NCBI RefSeq assembly: GCF_022429565.1
Contig: NZ_CP092487.1
Coordinates: 2,622,001-2,686,000 of the forward strand
Reading direction: 5' to 3'
DNA length: 64,000 nucleotides
DNA from: Lutibacter sp. A64
GTDB lineage: Bacteria; Bacteroidota; Bacteroidia; Flavobacteriales; Flavobacteriaceae
Shown: positions 1-8,428 of the stretch, piece after piece
Layout of the letters: the number at the start of each line of letters is the position of its first letter
Position numbering within the stretch: the first letter of the stretch is position 1
Made by a program: the position numbers and the translations under genes
Notes under the pieces: model-generated
Databases searched by the model: none
What the model saw: only the letters and a program-made list of their open reading frames with translations
Told to the model about the DNA's origin: nothing

Positions 1-1439
1 TCAGCATTTTGCTTGTTTTCTTTGTATTTTATATGAATAGGACATGCAATACCTTTTTTAAGTGTTATAGAACCATCTTTTGAAGCTCCTGTATTTGCCC
101 CCATAACTTCGGCTTCATTTGCAGTAATTGTATTATTCTGATTTACAACCAATTTATTATCAATAAAAACAGCAGCTTCATCATCTGCCTTTACTTCAAA
201 AGTATATTTTCCATTTTCAGGTACTACAATAAAACCATTCCACTCAACATTAAAATTATCTTCTTTTACACCTTTTATTGGAGCATTTCTCACCCAATTA
301 AAGTTAATATTTTTATCAACTCTTTTTTTATACGTTCGTTTTTCTTCTTCTGTTACTTGAAAAGGTTTAGAACCATAAATAGCAGCTCCGTTAATTTTTA
401 ACCAAGCACCTAATTGCATTAATCTTTCTTGTTGAATCATTGGAATTTGACCATCGGATCTTGGCCCTACATTTAAAATCATTCCACCACCATTTGCAAC
501 TGTTTGCACAAAGCGTGTAATTAAATCCTTTGAAGTTCCATAAGCCGCTAAATCTTCGTTTCTATTTAAACCAAAAGAGCGTCCAATTCCTCTAACCTCA
601 GCCCAAGGTCTATCTGTTACCTTTATTCCGGCACTATATTCTGGAGTTAAAAACCCAACATCAATACCATGCCCCCATCTATTATTTACAATTGCATCTT
701 TACCTACCAAATTATAATACCAATTAATCAATTCTGCCGAATGCCATTGTTTAGCTGTGTTATACCATTCTCCATCTGTAAAAATTAACGATGGTTTATA
801 TGTACTTACCAATTCTTTAAATTGTGGAATCATATATTTTTCAACATATTGACCAATACTATCATGTGGATCTTTATACCAACGGTGTAATGGGTGGTTC
901 CACTCTGGAAGCGAATAATACAATCCCATTTTTAAATTGGTTTTACGAACTGCATTTGTAAGTTCTCCTACAATATCTCTTTTAGGGCCTGTATCTACAC
1001 TATTCCAATTTCTACTATATTTACTTGGCCATAAAGCATATCCATCGTGATGTTTTGTTACCAGAACTACATATTTTGCTCCTGCATTTTCAAATAGTTC
1101 TGCCCATTCTGAAGGATTAAATAATTCTGCTTTAAAATAATTTGTTAAATCGTTGTATTTAAAATCTTCTCCATATACTTTTTTTACAAAATTTGTTCTT
1201 AAAGAATCTTTTAATTGTAAACCTCTTAAAAACCACTCGGCATAAGATTCTTTACCTCCATAAGCTGGAACAGAATATAAGCCCCAGTGTACAAAAATAC
1301 CCAATTTTGCATTGTTAAACCACGCTGGAGTTTCACGATTATTTATTGCGTCAATAAGTTCTTTTTCTGTTTTTTCTTGTGCATTTACAGTAAGATTCAA
1401 CAAAAAAACTGTGCAAAAAAGGTAAATTATTTTCCTCAT
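1..1439 (-). CDS. Alpha-L-fucosidase, GH29 family, with C-terminal PA14-like domain (3' end outside window)
   Basis: Read from the ATG at 1439 on the minus strand, the frame stays open to the window edge, so the C-terminus is missing (about 479 residues visible). A Sec signal peptide (residues 1-20, ending VNAQ) is followed by the GH29 signature KLGIFVHWGLYSVPAY and the KHHDGYALWPS segment. The likely catalytic nucleophile is Asp222 in LIFTDGEW. The GH29 core ends near residue 360; the visible tail (about 380-475: WNGFIVVPENGKYTF, ADDEAAVFID) looks like a PA14-type sugar-binding domain. Expected role is hydrolysis of alpha-L-fucose from glycans in the periplasm or outside the cell. Such enzymes are common in marine polysaccharide-degrading flavobacteria, which fits the GH27 and sulfatase genes further on. 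The family is clear; the substrate is not. Confidence 0.9.
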   Translation of the reverse strand, partial: MRKIIYLFCTVFLLNLTVNAQEKTEKELIDAINNRETPAWFNNAKLGIFVHWGLYSVPAYGGKESYAEWFLRGLQLKDSLRTNFVKKVYGEDFKYNDLTNYFKAELFNPSEWAELFENAGAKYVVLVTKHHDGYALWPSKYSRNWNSVDTGPKRDIVGELTNAVRKTNLKMGLYYSLPEWNHPLHRWYKDPHDSIGQYVEKYMIPQFKELVSTYKPSLIFTDGEWYNTAKQWHSAELINWYYNLVGKDAIVNNRWGHGIDVGFLTPEYSAGIKVTDRPWAEVRGIGRSFGLNRNEDLAAYGTSKDLITRFVQTVANGGGMILNVGPRSDGQIPMIQQERLMQLGAWLKINGAAIYGSKPFQVTEEEKRTYKKRVDKNINFNWVRNAPIKGVKEDNFNVEWNGFIVVPENGKYTFEVKADDEAAVFIDNKLVVNQNNTITANEAEVMGANTGASKDGSITLKKGIACPIHIKYKENKQNA

Positions 1440-1529
1440 TATTTTCTTTTAAATTTAAATAAGACTACTTCAAATCTATTATATAAAACACATTTAAAAA
1501 ACTACTTTTAAATATGCAATTACAATTAT

Positions 1530-2099
1530 TTAATCTTGGTAAGAATGTTTATAACCAGCACCACTAACAATTTTAAACATATCTTCTTCAACAGTTTCTC
1601 TTGGATATTCTACAAAACGACCTATTTCTTCGCCATTTCTATAAAAAATAAAAGTAGGAACTCTAACAATGTTAAAACCTTCTTGTAAATTATCTGGTGT
1701 TTTTTTACTACGATCTAAAGCTACTAATTTTAAGTTTTTATAATTAAAATTTGTTGCATCTAAAATTTTATAAAAAACAGGTGTTTGTTCTTGACTATCT
1801 CCACACCAAGTTCCCATAAAAGCTTTAATCGTTACGTCTTTCAATAATGGTTTTAACGCCTCAATAGTTTCAGTGTTTAATTCATAGTTTTCAGAATTAA
1901 ATTGAAACCAATCATTAAAAGGAGCTTTTAAAAAATCACTTTTAGCTGCAAGCCCAATTAAATCTCCATTTGCATTTAACGTGGCTATTGAAGGTGTTTC
2001 AGTTGTTGGAGTTGGCATTTTGGTAGAAGTAATATTTTTTTTATTTCCACAGCTAAAGTTTAATACAAGTATGCAAATAATTAAAATTAGTTTTTTCAT
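1530..2099 (-). CDS. Thioredoxin-like lipoprotein with a CGDS active-site motif
   Basis: 189 residues. The N-terminus is a lipoprotein signal with lipobox LNFSC (Cys17), so the protein is probably anchored in the cell envelope. A thioredoxin fold is suggested by MGTWCGDSQEQTP (Cys99) and a cis-proline VPTF at residues 147-150. The usual CxxC is replaced by CGDS, leaving one active-site cysteine, so this is more likely a thiol-binding or monothiol thioredoxin-like protein than a dithiol reductase. It lies downstream of gpmI on the same strand, but a hairpin (2130-2165) separates them. The exact role is not known. Confidence 0.8.
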   Translation of the reverse strand: MKKLILIICILVLNFSCGNKKNITSTKMPTPTTETPSIATLNANGDLIGLAAKSDFLKAPFNDWFQFNSENYELNTETIEALKPLLKDVTIKAFMGTWCGDSQEQTPVFYKILDATNFNYKNLKLVALDRSKKTPDNLQEGFNIVRVPTFIFYRNGEEIGRFVEYPRETVEEDMFKIVSGAGYKHSYQD

Positions 2100-2129
2100 T
2101 TGTTATTATTTATTTTGAAATTTAAACAA

Positions 2130-2165
2130 AAAATGAGAACATTATTACTAATAAGTTCTCATTTT
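2130..2165 (-). terminator. Terminator after gpmI
   Basis: Perfect 11-bp inverted repeat AAAATGAGAAC / GTTCTCATTTT with a 14-base loop. On the minus strand it is followed by TTTTTTGTTT, as expected for a factor-independent terminator ending the gpmI transcript. Confidence 0.75.
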
Positions 2166-2197
2166 CTGAAATTAATTTAAACACAAGTTTTTAATTG

Positions 2198-3715
2198 CTA
2201 AACAAGCGAATATCTTGTCATAGCTTTTGGTTGCTCAATACCCATTAATTTAAGAATTGTTGGAGCAATATCACCTAAAACTCCATCTTTAATAGTTTTT
2301 ATATCCTTATCAACAATAATAAAAGGAACCGGATTTGTTGTATGTGCAGTATGAGGTGATCCATCAGGGTTTTTCATAGTTTCACAGTTACCGTGATCTG
2401 CAATTACAATAGTTGTATAATCATTTTCTGTAGCTGAAGTAATAACTTCTTTAACACATTGGTCAACAGCCTCACAAGCTTTTATAGCAGCATCCATATC
2501 TCCTGTATGCCCTACCATATCACCATTTGCAAAGTTTAAACATACAAAATCTACATCTCCTTCTTTAATTTCAGGAATAATTGCATCTTTAATTTCAAAA
2601 GCACTCATTTCTGGTTTTAAGTCGTATGTTGCAACTTTTGGTGAAGGACACAATAAACGTTTTTCACCTTTAAACTCTTGCTCTCTTCCTCCTGAGAAGA
2701 AAAAAGTAACGTGCGGATATTTTTCTGTTTCAGCAATTCTAATTTGTTTTTTACCCGCTTTTTCTAAAACTTCACCTAATGTATCAACTAAATTTTCAGT
2801 ATTATAAATTACGTTAATTCCTTTGTAGGTTTCGTCGTAATTAGTAATTGTTACATAGTGAAGTGGTAATGTTTTCATACCAAACTCTGGATAATCTTTT
2901 TGTGTAAGAACCTCAGTTAATTCACGACCTCTATCTGTTCTATAGTTAAAGAAAATTACAACATCATCTTCTTTTATTTGTGTTTTAGGAGTTCCATCTT
3001 CATTTGTCATAATTATTGGCTTAATAAACTCATCTGTTACACCTTCTGCATAGCTATTTTCAATACTTTCAATAGCATTTGTAGATTTTGTACCTACTCC
3101 ATTTACCATTGCATCGTAAGAAATTTTTACGCGTTCCCAACGTTTATCTCTGTCCATTGCAAAATATCTACCAGTAATTGTTGCTACTTCACCAGTAGTT
3201 TTTGCCATATGTTCTTGAATATCATTTATAAAGAATTTTCCTGATTTTGGATCGCAGTCTCTACCATCAGAAAAAGCATGTAAAAATACATTCTCTGCAT
3301 TGTTTTCAGCAGCTACATCTAACAAACCTTTTAAATGATCTATATGTGAGTGAATACCACCATTAGAAACCAAACCTAATAAGTGAATATTTTTATTGTT
3401 TTCTTTTGCATATTTAAGCGCATCTAATAAAACTTTTTCTTTACCTAAAGTTTTTTCTTTAACCGCCATATTAATTCTCACTAGGTTTTGGTATACAATT
3501 CTACCAGCACCTAAATTCATATGCCCTACTTCACTATTTCCCATTTGACCTTCAGGTAAACCTACATGTTCACCATCTGTACGTAAACTTGCGTTTGGAT
3601 ATAAGTTGTATAAATTATCTATATAGGAAGTTTTTGCATTAAAAATTGCTGAAACTTTTGGGTCTTGTGTAATACCCCAACCGTCTAAAATCATTAAAAT
3701 TACCTTCTTATTCAT
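2198..3715 (-). CDS. gpmI: 2,3-bisphosphoglycerate-independent phosphoglycerate mutase
   Basis: 505 residues, the normal length of the family. It interconverts 3-phosphoglycerate and 2-phosphoglycerate in cytoplasmic glycolysis and gluconeogenesis, using two Mn ions and a phosphoserine. Visible signatures: ILMILDGWGI at the N-terminus (metal-binding Asp), the catalytic Ser61 in QMGNSEVGHMNLGAGR, HAFSDGRDCDP, the ITGRYFAMDRD segment, and the C-terminal metal cluster VIADHGNCE followed by HTAHTTNPVPF. A -7 element (3742-3749) lies just upstream and a hairpin terminator follows, so it is probably transcribed alone. Confidence 0.97.
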   Translation of the reverse strand: MNKKVILMILDGWGITQDPKVSAIFNAKTSYIDNLYNLYPNASLRTDGEHVGLPEGQMGNSEVGHMNLGAGRIVYQNLVRINMAVKEKTLGKEKVLLDALKYAKENNKNIHLLGLVSNGGIHSHIDHLKGLLDVAAENNAENVFLHAFSDGRDCDPKSGKFFINDIQEHMAKTTGEVATITGRYFAMDRDKRWERVKISYDAMVNGVGTKSTNAIESIENSYAEGVTDEFIKPIIMTNEDGTPKTQIKEDDVVIFFNYRTDRGRELTEVLTQKDYPEFGMKTLPLHYVTITNYDETYKGINVIYNTENLVDTLGEVLEKAGKKQIRIAETEKYPHVTFFFSGGREQEFKGEKRLLCPSPKVATYDLKPEMSAFEIKDAIIPEIKEGDVDFVCLNFANGDMVGHTGDMDAAIKACEAVDQCVKEVITSATENDYTTIVIADHGNCETMKNPDGSPHTAHTTNPVPFIIVDKDIKTIKDGVLGDIAPTILKLMGIEQPKAMTRYSLV

Positions 3716-3741
3716 TTTAAATTGTATTTAATTTTAAGAGT

Positions 3742-3749
3742 CAAATATA
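3742..3749 (-). promoter_or_regulatory. -7 promoter element for gpmI
   Basis: On the minus strand this reads TATATTTG, an exact match to the Bacteroidota -7 consensus TAnnTTTG, 27 bases before the gpmI start codon. I see no convincing -33 TTG at the right distance. Confidence 0.5.
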
Positions 3750-3929
3750 CGAAGTATTAGCGGTAAGCACCTTATAATTAGGTCTTAAATTACTATTAAA
3801 ATTACTAAAACGATTGCGACATAATTTATTTCAACATCAGGTTAAAATATTGTTAATATAAGTAATTCTTGTAACAAAAATTAAAACATAAAGTCTTTTA
3901 AATATAAATAACTATTAAACCTAATCATT

Positions 3930-4343
3930 ATGAAAAAATCAATTTTATCTATCGTTTTATTATTATCTGTTTTTTTAGTTTCTGCAAAAACTGATATAAC
4001 AGAAAGAATTCCTACAAGACATTTTAATCTTTCTACAAACGTAAATGCGTTTTGCAAATTAATACAAATGGGAGATTATGATGCCGTTAGCGCTTTAATT
4101 AAAGAAGGCGAAAATATAAACATTAAATCTTCTGGGTTAACACCTTTAATGTTTGCAGCAAGACACAATAAAACCGAAATAGCAAAATTACTTATTGAAA
4201 ATGGCGCAAAATTAAAATTAAAAAGTGACACTAATGGGTTTACAGCCCTTAAATGGGCAGAAGTTTCTAATGCCAAAGAAACATATGCTATTATTAAAAA
4301 TGCGCTTCAGAAAAACAAAAAGAAAAGAAAAAGAAATAATTAG
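3930..4343 (+). CDS. Small secreted ankyrin-repeat protein
   Basis: 137 residues with a Sec signal peptide (residues 1-20, ending VSAKT). Residues about 45-125 contain two to three ankyrin repeats, visible as DYDAVSALIKEGENINIKSSGLTPLMFAARHN (read in two parts) and KTEIAKLLIENGAKLKLKS followed by GFTALKWAEVS. The C-terminus is strongly basic (KNKKKRKRNN). Ankyrin repeats mediate protein-protein contacts, and nothing in the sequence indicates an enzyme. It stands alone between a divergent promoter region shared with gpmI and a strong terminator. Partner and function are unknown. Confidence 0.8.
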   Translation: MKKSILSIVLLLSVFLVSAKTDITERIPTRHFNLSTNVNAFCKLIQMGDYDAVSALIKEGENINIKSSGLTPLMFAARHNKTEIAKLLIENGAKLKLKSDTNGFTALKWAEVSNAKETYAIIKNALQKNKKKRKRNN

Positions 4344-4359
4344 TTCTTAATTAATACCT

Positions 4360-4404
4360 AAAAGAGCTTGTTTAAATGCTAAACTATTTAAACAAGCTCT
4401 TTTT
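4360..4404. terminator. Bidirectional terminator between convergent genes
   Basis: Perfect 18-bp inverted repeat (arms begin AAAAGAGCTTG and end CAAGCTCTTTT) around an 8-base loop. Both flanks are A/T runs, so it can stop transcripts of the ankyrin gene (+) and of the M48 protease gene (-). Confidence 0.85.
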
Positions 4405-4446
4405 AAATTTTACTGAATCTAAAATTAATTTATAAACTCTTAAAAT

Positions 4447-5220
4447 CTATTTTTTATACTTTTCAATAGCTTCTTTAATTTTTTCAATTCTATTTTCTGG
4501 ATCTGGATGCGTACTTAACCTTTCATTAGTAGTATTAGGCCCAGCAGCAGCTTTTAAAATCTCCATAACTCCAATTAAAGCTGTTGGATTGTAACCAGCA
4601 TCTATCATAAATTTTACACCTAACTCATCGCTTTCTAGCTCATCTTGCCTACCATAGCTCATATTAATAATATTAGCTAATGCTGCAGCTCCTTGTGCAG
4701 TACTAGGGTCTATACCAACAGCTACCCCATTTAAAATACCTTCTGTTAAATTTTGCTTAGACATGCGCTCTGCTGAATGACGACCAACTACATGGCCAAT
4801 TTCGTGACCTAAAACACCTGCCAATTGATCTTCGTTTTCTAATCTTGAAAACAGTGCATAGGTAATAAATATTTGTCCGCCTGGTAAAGCAAAAGCATTT
4901 ATAGTTTGTTCATCTTTTAATAAATGAAAATCGTATTTATAATTGGTTTGTTTTGCAATACTATTGTTTACTAATTTTTCACCAACTTGATCTACAAATT
5001 CTTGATATTTCTGATCTGGATACAAACCACCATGCTGTTGAGCCATAGTTGGCGCACTTTGTAAACCAATAGCAATTTCATCATCTACAGTAATAGAAAT
5101 ATGTTGTTTTTTTCCTGTAAACTCATTTACTTCACTATTAGAAAAGTATTGAAATAGAGAAAAAATAACAATACCTGCACCAATTAATAATTTAACTTTA
5201 GAATTTCCTTTTCTTTTCAT
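4447..5220 (-). CDS. M48-family zinc metalloprotease
   Basis: 257 residues from the ATG at 5220. A longer frame beginning with TTG at 5253 would add 11 residues, but the ATG gives a normal basic-hydrophobic N-terminus (MKRKGNSKVK, then a membrane segment about residues 9-24). Numbering from the TTG frame, the zinc site is HEIGH at 150-154 with the third ligand Glu207 in ELESDELG; subtract 11 for the ATG start. M48 proteases of this type (BepA/LoiP-like) degrade or quality-control outer-membrane proteins in the periplasm. The single N-terminal hydrophobic segment fits a membrane-tethered periplasmic enzyme. The natural substrate cannot be told from sequence. Confidence 0.88.
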   Translation of the reverse strand: MKRKGNSKVKLLIGAGIVIFSLFQYFSNSEVNEFTGKKQHISITVDDEIAIGLQSAPTMAQQHGGLYPDQKYQEFVDQVGEKLVNNSIAKQTNYKYDFHLLKDEQTINAFALPGGQIFITYALFSRLENEDQLAGVLGHEIGHVVGRHSAERMSKQNLTEGILNGVAVGIDPSTAQGAAALANIINMSYGRQDELESDELGVKFMIDAGYNPTALIGVMEILKAAAGPNTTNERLSTHPDPENRIEKIKEAIEKYKK

Positions 5221-5464
5221 TTTCTTAGTATTTATATAGCTTGAAATATACAAGCCTAAAATTTTGTAAAATATACACGTTTTATTTTAAAGTCTTCAAT
5301 TTTCTTAAAATAACACAATAGGTTATTCTTAAAAAAATAAACACTACATTAATTAAACCCAAGTCATAGATAATGAGAACCATACATATTTAATCTAAAT
5401 AGATTTATCTTAATTTTAAAGAATTTTTAGTAACTCCTGTTACCAATTTTTGCATAATATAACC

Positions 5465-5472
5465 TATATTTG
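5465..5472 (+). promoter_or_regulatory. -7 promoter element for the rhodanese gene
   Basis: TATATTTG matches TAnnTTTG and lies 23 bases before the start codon. A TTTTTG at 5447-5452 is only 12 bases upstream, which is short for a -33 element. Confidence 0.5.
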
Positions 5473-5495
5473 CGCGAAATTAAAAATATAAAAAA

Positions 5496-5807
5496 ATGAG
5501 TTTTTTCGGTTTATTTGGTGGCGGTACTAGCGAATCATCAATTGAGGAATATTTAAAAGAAGGAGCAGTAGTGATAGATGTTAGAACAGTTGAAGAGTAT
5601 GAAAGTGGTCATGTTAACGGTTCAAAAAACATTGTTTTAAATACAATTCCAACAAAAGTTAAAGAAATTAAAGCTTTAAATAAAAAAGTGATAGCGGTTT
5701 GTAGAAGTGGAGCAAGAAGCGGACAAGCAACTTCATTTTTAAAAGAACAAGGTATTGATGTTATTAACGGAGGTCCTTGGCAAAATGTAGCTAAATTTGT
5801 AAATTAA
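5496..5807 (+). CDS. Single-domain rhodanese-like protein
   Basis: 103 residues, a single rhodanese domain without signal peptide, so probably cytoplasmic. The active-site cysteine is Cys69 in AVCRSGARSGQA; the CH2A-type motif VIDVRTVEEYESGHVNGSKNI precedes it (residues 26-46). Single-domain rhodaneses carry persulfide sulfur between donors and acceptors. The Cys-R-S-G-A-R loop is intact, so activity is likely. It is flanked by its own promoter element and a terminator and is therefore monocistronic. The physiological sulfur partner is unknown. Confidence 0.9.
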   Translation: MSFFGLFGGGTSESSIEEYLKEGAVVIDVRTVEEYESGHVNGSKNIVLNTIPTKVKEIKALNKKVIAVCRSGARSGQATSFLKEQGIDVINGGPWQNVAKFVN

Positions 5808-5832
5808 ACTACAATCACGTTTTTAAAAATTA

Positions 5833-5874
5833 AAAACTCCAAAATTTATTAAAATAGGTTTTGGAGTTTTTTTT
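5833..5874 (+). terminator. Terminator after the rhodanese gene
   Basis: Perfect 12-bp stem AAAACTCCAAAA / TTTTGGAGTTTT with a 14-base loop, followed by more T residues. It also lies just beyond the stop codon of the minus-strand feo operon and may serve both directions. Confidence 0.8.
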
Positions 5875-5894
5875 ATAATTTATTCCACTTAATT

Positions 5895-6011
5895 TTAACA
5901 ACTTCCACAATTGGTGCCACAACCACCTTTCTTTTTAGATTTAAAAAAGTATTTCTTCACCAAAAAGGCAATGGCTAATCCAAGTGCTATGTAAACTAAA
6001 ATATCTTGCAT
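5895..6011 (-). CDS. FeoB-associated Cys-rich membrane peptide, 38 residues
   Basis: A 38-codon frame whose ATG overlaps the feoB stop codon by one base (TAATG), a typical translational-coupling arrangement. The peptide has one membrane helix (about residues 4-19, ILVYIALGLAIAFLV), a lysine-rich stretch (KKYFFKSKKK) and a terminal cysteine cluster GGCGTNCGSC. This architecture is the FeoB-associated Cys-rich membrane protein family found after feoB in many bacteria. It probably assists Fe(II) transfer at the inner face of the membrane, but its mechanism is not established. The positive residues after the helix suggest the Cys tail is cytoplasmic. Confidence 0.88.
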   Translation of the reverse strand: MQDILVYIALGLAIAFLVKKYFFKSKKKGGCGTNCGSC

Positions 6012-8119
6012 TAACTTAAAATATTAAATGCTAAAGCAGCTGATACGTATGCTAAAATTCCCATACCAACTAATTGTAATATTGGCCATTTCCAACTATT
6101 AGTTTCTCTTTTTACAATTGCCAAAGTACCAATACATTGCATTGCAAAAGCATAAAACAACAATAATGAAACCCCTGTTGGAAGGTTAAATCTCTTTTCT
6201 CCTGTATCTGGATTCACTTCAGCAGCCATACGTTGTTTTATAGTGCTTACATCATCATCACTATCTACATTATAAATAGTTGCCAAAGCACCTACAAAAA
6301 CTTCACGAGCAGCAAAAGAACTAATTAATGCAATTCCTATTTTCCAATCGTATCCCATAGGTTTAATAACTGGCTCAATGGTTTTACCCATATACCCTAT
6401 ATAGGAATTTTCTAATTTATAAGCTGCAATTTTTTTATCTAGCTCTTCATTTGAAATTGTCTTATTCTCTACTTTAGCAGTAACAGTTTCTTCAGCATTT
6501 TTAAAAGTACTCGGTCCATTTGAAGCTAAAAACCACAACACTATTGAAAGTGCTAATATTATTTTCCCTGCTCCAAAAACAAAGGCTTTAGTTTTTTCAA
6601 TTACTTCGTATAAAATATTTTTTAACAAAGGGACTTTATAATTTGGCATTTCTATAACAAACAAACTCTTTGTATTTATTTTTAATACTTTATGCAACAA
6701 GATAGAAGATAAAATTGCTGCGGTAAAACCTAATAAATACAATGCCATCATAGTTAGACCTTGTAGATTAAGAATACCTAAAACTGGTTTATTTGGAATT
6801 ATTAAGGCTATTAAAATAGCATAAACTGGCAATCTAGCAGAACAGGTTGTAAATGGAACTACCAAAATAGTAATTAGTCGTTCTTTCCAACTATTTATGT
6901 TTCTAGCAGCCATAATTGCAGGAATTGCACAAGCAGTACCCGAGATTAATGGTATTACACTTTTACCACTCATTCCAAATTTTCGCATTATTTTATCCAT
7001 TAAAAATACCACACGGCTCATATAGCCTGTTTCTTCTAAAATGGTAACAAACGTAAATAAAATAGCTATTTGCGGAATAAAAATAACAACCCCTCCAATA
7101 CCTGGAATTATTCCTTCTGAAATTAAATCTGTAAAAGTCCCAGGTGGCATAACAGTTTTTACCCAAGAACTTAAATTTGCAAAAGCTGTATCTATTAAAT
7201 CCATTGGGTAACTTGCCCAGTTAAAAATACCTTGAAATATAAATAATAAGATTAATGCAAAAATTACATATCCAAAAATCTTATGTGTTAAAATTCTATC
7301 TAAAACTCCACGTAAATCAGTTGCTTTAGAAGCATCAACAATAAATGATTCTTTTAAAATATCATTAATAATTTTATACCTTAAAATAGTTTCTTTATGC
7401 TGGTAACGTTTTATACACGATAAATCCTCTCTAAATTTTAGTACCAGTGCTTTTTGTTCCTCTGTTAAAAATTTAAATTCTTGTACTTGAGTAATTAATA
7501 ACCACGATTTATATAATGGAAACTCTTTAAAAGCATTTTTTAAGTTTGTAAAATAATCTTTATCAATCCTATCTGTAATATTACATATTGGATCTGTACT
7601 TAATTTTTTGTAATCTAAAATAGCAGCTTTAATTTGATCGATACCAATTTTTTTACGCGCACTAGCCAACACAATTTTGGTTTTTAATTGTGTTTCTAAT
7701 AAGGGTACATCTAGCTCAATTCCCCTACGTTTCATTTGATCTATCATATTGACAACCAAAATCGTAGGTATTCTTAAATCTTTTATTTGAGAAAACAAAA
7801 GTAAATTACGCTTAATATTCTCAATATCAACAACAACTACTACTACATCGGGAAAAGTGTCATTTTTATCGTTTAACAATGCGTCTAAAACCAACGTTTC
7901 ATCCATTGATGTTGGATTAATACTGTAAGTTCCAGGCAAATCGGTAATTACAGCCTTGGTAGTATTGTCTAACTTACAAAAACCTTGTTTTTTGTCTACA
8001 GTAACTCCAGGGTAGTTTCCAACCTTTTGTTTTAATCCTGTTAGTTGGTTAAATAAAGAGGTCTTTCCAGTATTTGGATTTCCAATTAAAGCAACTTTTA
8101 CCACATTGTTAAAGCTCAT
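6011..8119 (-). CDS. feoB: Ferrous iron transport protein B
   Basis: 702 residues. The N-terminal G domain has G1 GNPNTGKT (13-20), G3 DLPG (60-63) and G4 NMID (124-127). A helical regulatory region follows, then the membrane domain with two Gate (nucleoside-recognition) repeats: GVVIFIPQIAILF, SGTACAIPAIMAARNI and SSFAAREVFVGALATIYN are recognisable. It imports Fe(II) across the inner membrane. The start is six bases after the feoA stop, and its stop overlaps the start of the small Cys-rich peptide, so the three genes form one operon. The promoter upstream of feoA contains a palindrome suited to iron-dependent repression. Confidence 0.97.
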   Translation of the reverse strand: MSFNNVVKVALIGNPNTGKTSLFNQLTGLKQKVGNYPGVTVDKKQGFCKLDNTTKAVITDLPGTYSINPTSMDETLVLDALLNDKNDTFPDVVVVVVDIENIKRNLLLFSQIKDLRIPTILVVNMIDQMKRRGIELDVPLLETQLKTKIVLASARKKIGIDQIKAAILDYKKLSTDPICNITDRIDKDYFTNLKNAFKEFPLYKSWLLITQVQEFKFLTEEQKALVLKFREDLSCIKRYQHKETILRYKIINDILKESFIVDASKATDLRGVLDRILTHKIFGYVIFALILLFIFQGIFNWASYPMDLIDTAFANLSSWVKTVMPPGTFTDLISEGIIPGIGGVVIFIPQIAILFTFVTILEETGYMSRVVFLMDKIMRKFGMSGKSVIPLISGTACAIPAIMAARNINSWKERLITILVVPFTTCSARLPVYAILIALIIPNKPVLGILNLQGLTMMALYLLGFTAAILSSILLHKVLKINTKSLFVIEMPNYKVPLLKNILYEVIEKTKAFVFGAGKIILALSIVLWFLASNGPSTFKNAEETVTAKVENKTISNEELDKKIAAYKLENSYIGYMGKTIEPVIKPMGYDWKIGIALISSFAAREVFVGALATIYNVDSDDDVSTIKQRMAAEVNPDTGEKRFNLPTGVSLLLFYAFAMQCIGTLAIVKRETNSWKWPILQLVGMGILAYVSAALAFNILS

Positions 8120-8125
8120 TATATT

Positions 8126-8353
8126 CTAGTCGTTAACAAGTGTTATTTTTTCTGCTGTTTCTTTTCTAATTGCTAAATGACTTCCATTTACTTTAATGTA
8201 TAAAGGATCTTGCAAAGGCGCCTTCTGAATTAATTGCACTTCAATTCCTGGCAAACAACCCATTTCAAGCAGTTTTAATGGAATGTTTTCTAAACAAAGC
8301 TTTTCTATAAAAGCTTTCTCTCCAATTTTTAAATTTGCAATAGTTTTAAACAT
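8126..8353 (-). CDS. feoA: Ferrous iron transport protein A
   Basis: 75 residues, a single SH3-like FeoA domain. Typical features are KLLEMGCLPGIEVQLI in the middle and LAIRKETAEKI near the C-terminus. FeoA is a small cytoplasmic partner thought to modulate FeoB. It is the first gene of the feoA, feoB, Cys-rich peptide operon. Its upstream region holds a complete -33/-7 promoter with a 7-1-7 palindrome in the spacer. Confidence 0.95.
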   Translation of the reverse strand: MFKTIANLKIGEKAFIEKLCLENIPLKLLEMGCLPGIEVQLIQKAPLQDPLYIKVNGSHLAIRKETAEKITLVND

Positions 8354-8382
8354 TATTAAGACTAATTATAAATAATAGAACA

Positions 8383-8428
8383 CAAAGATACTAAATTAGA
8401 ATGATTCTAAACAATGACAATTATCATT
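8383..8428 (-). promoter_or_regulatory. feo promoter with palindromic iron-regulator-type operator
   Basis: On the minus strand a -33 TTG (8412-8414) and a -7 TATCTTTG (8383-8390) are separated by 21 bases, a good Bacteroidota promoter. The spacer contains the perfect 7-1-7 palindrome TTAGAATGATTCTAA (8396-8410, plus strand), the same geometry as Fur-type boxes. Just upstream is a second, imperfect inverted repeat AATGACAATTATCATT (8413-8428), resembling the GATAATGATAATC style of Fur sites. A repressor bound here would block RNA polymerase. Whether it is a Fur or a DtxR-family protein cannot be decided. Confidence 0.7.

Noticed and set aside
2978..3244. Plus-strand open frame inside gpmI
   Set aside because: Antisense shadow of a fully conserved gene, with Cys/Phe/Ser/Ile-rich composition typical of reverse-frame translation.
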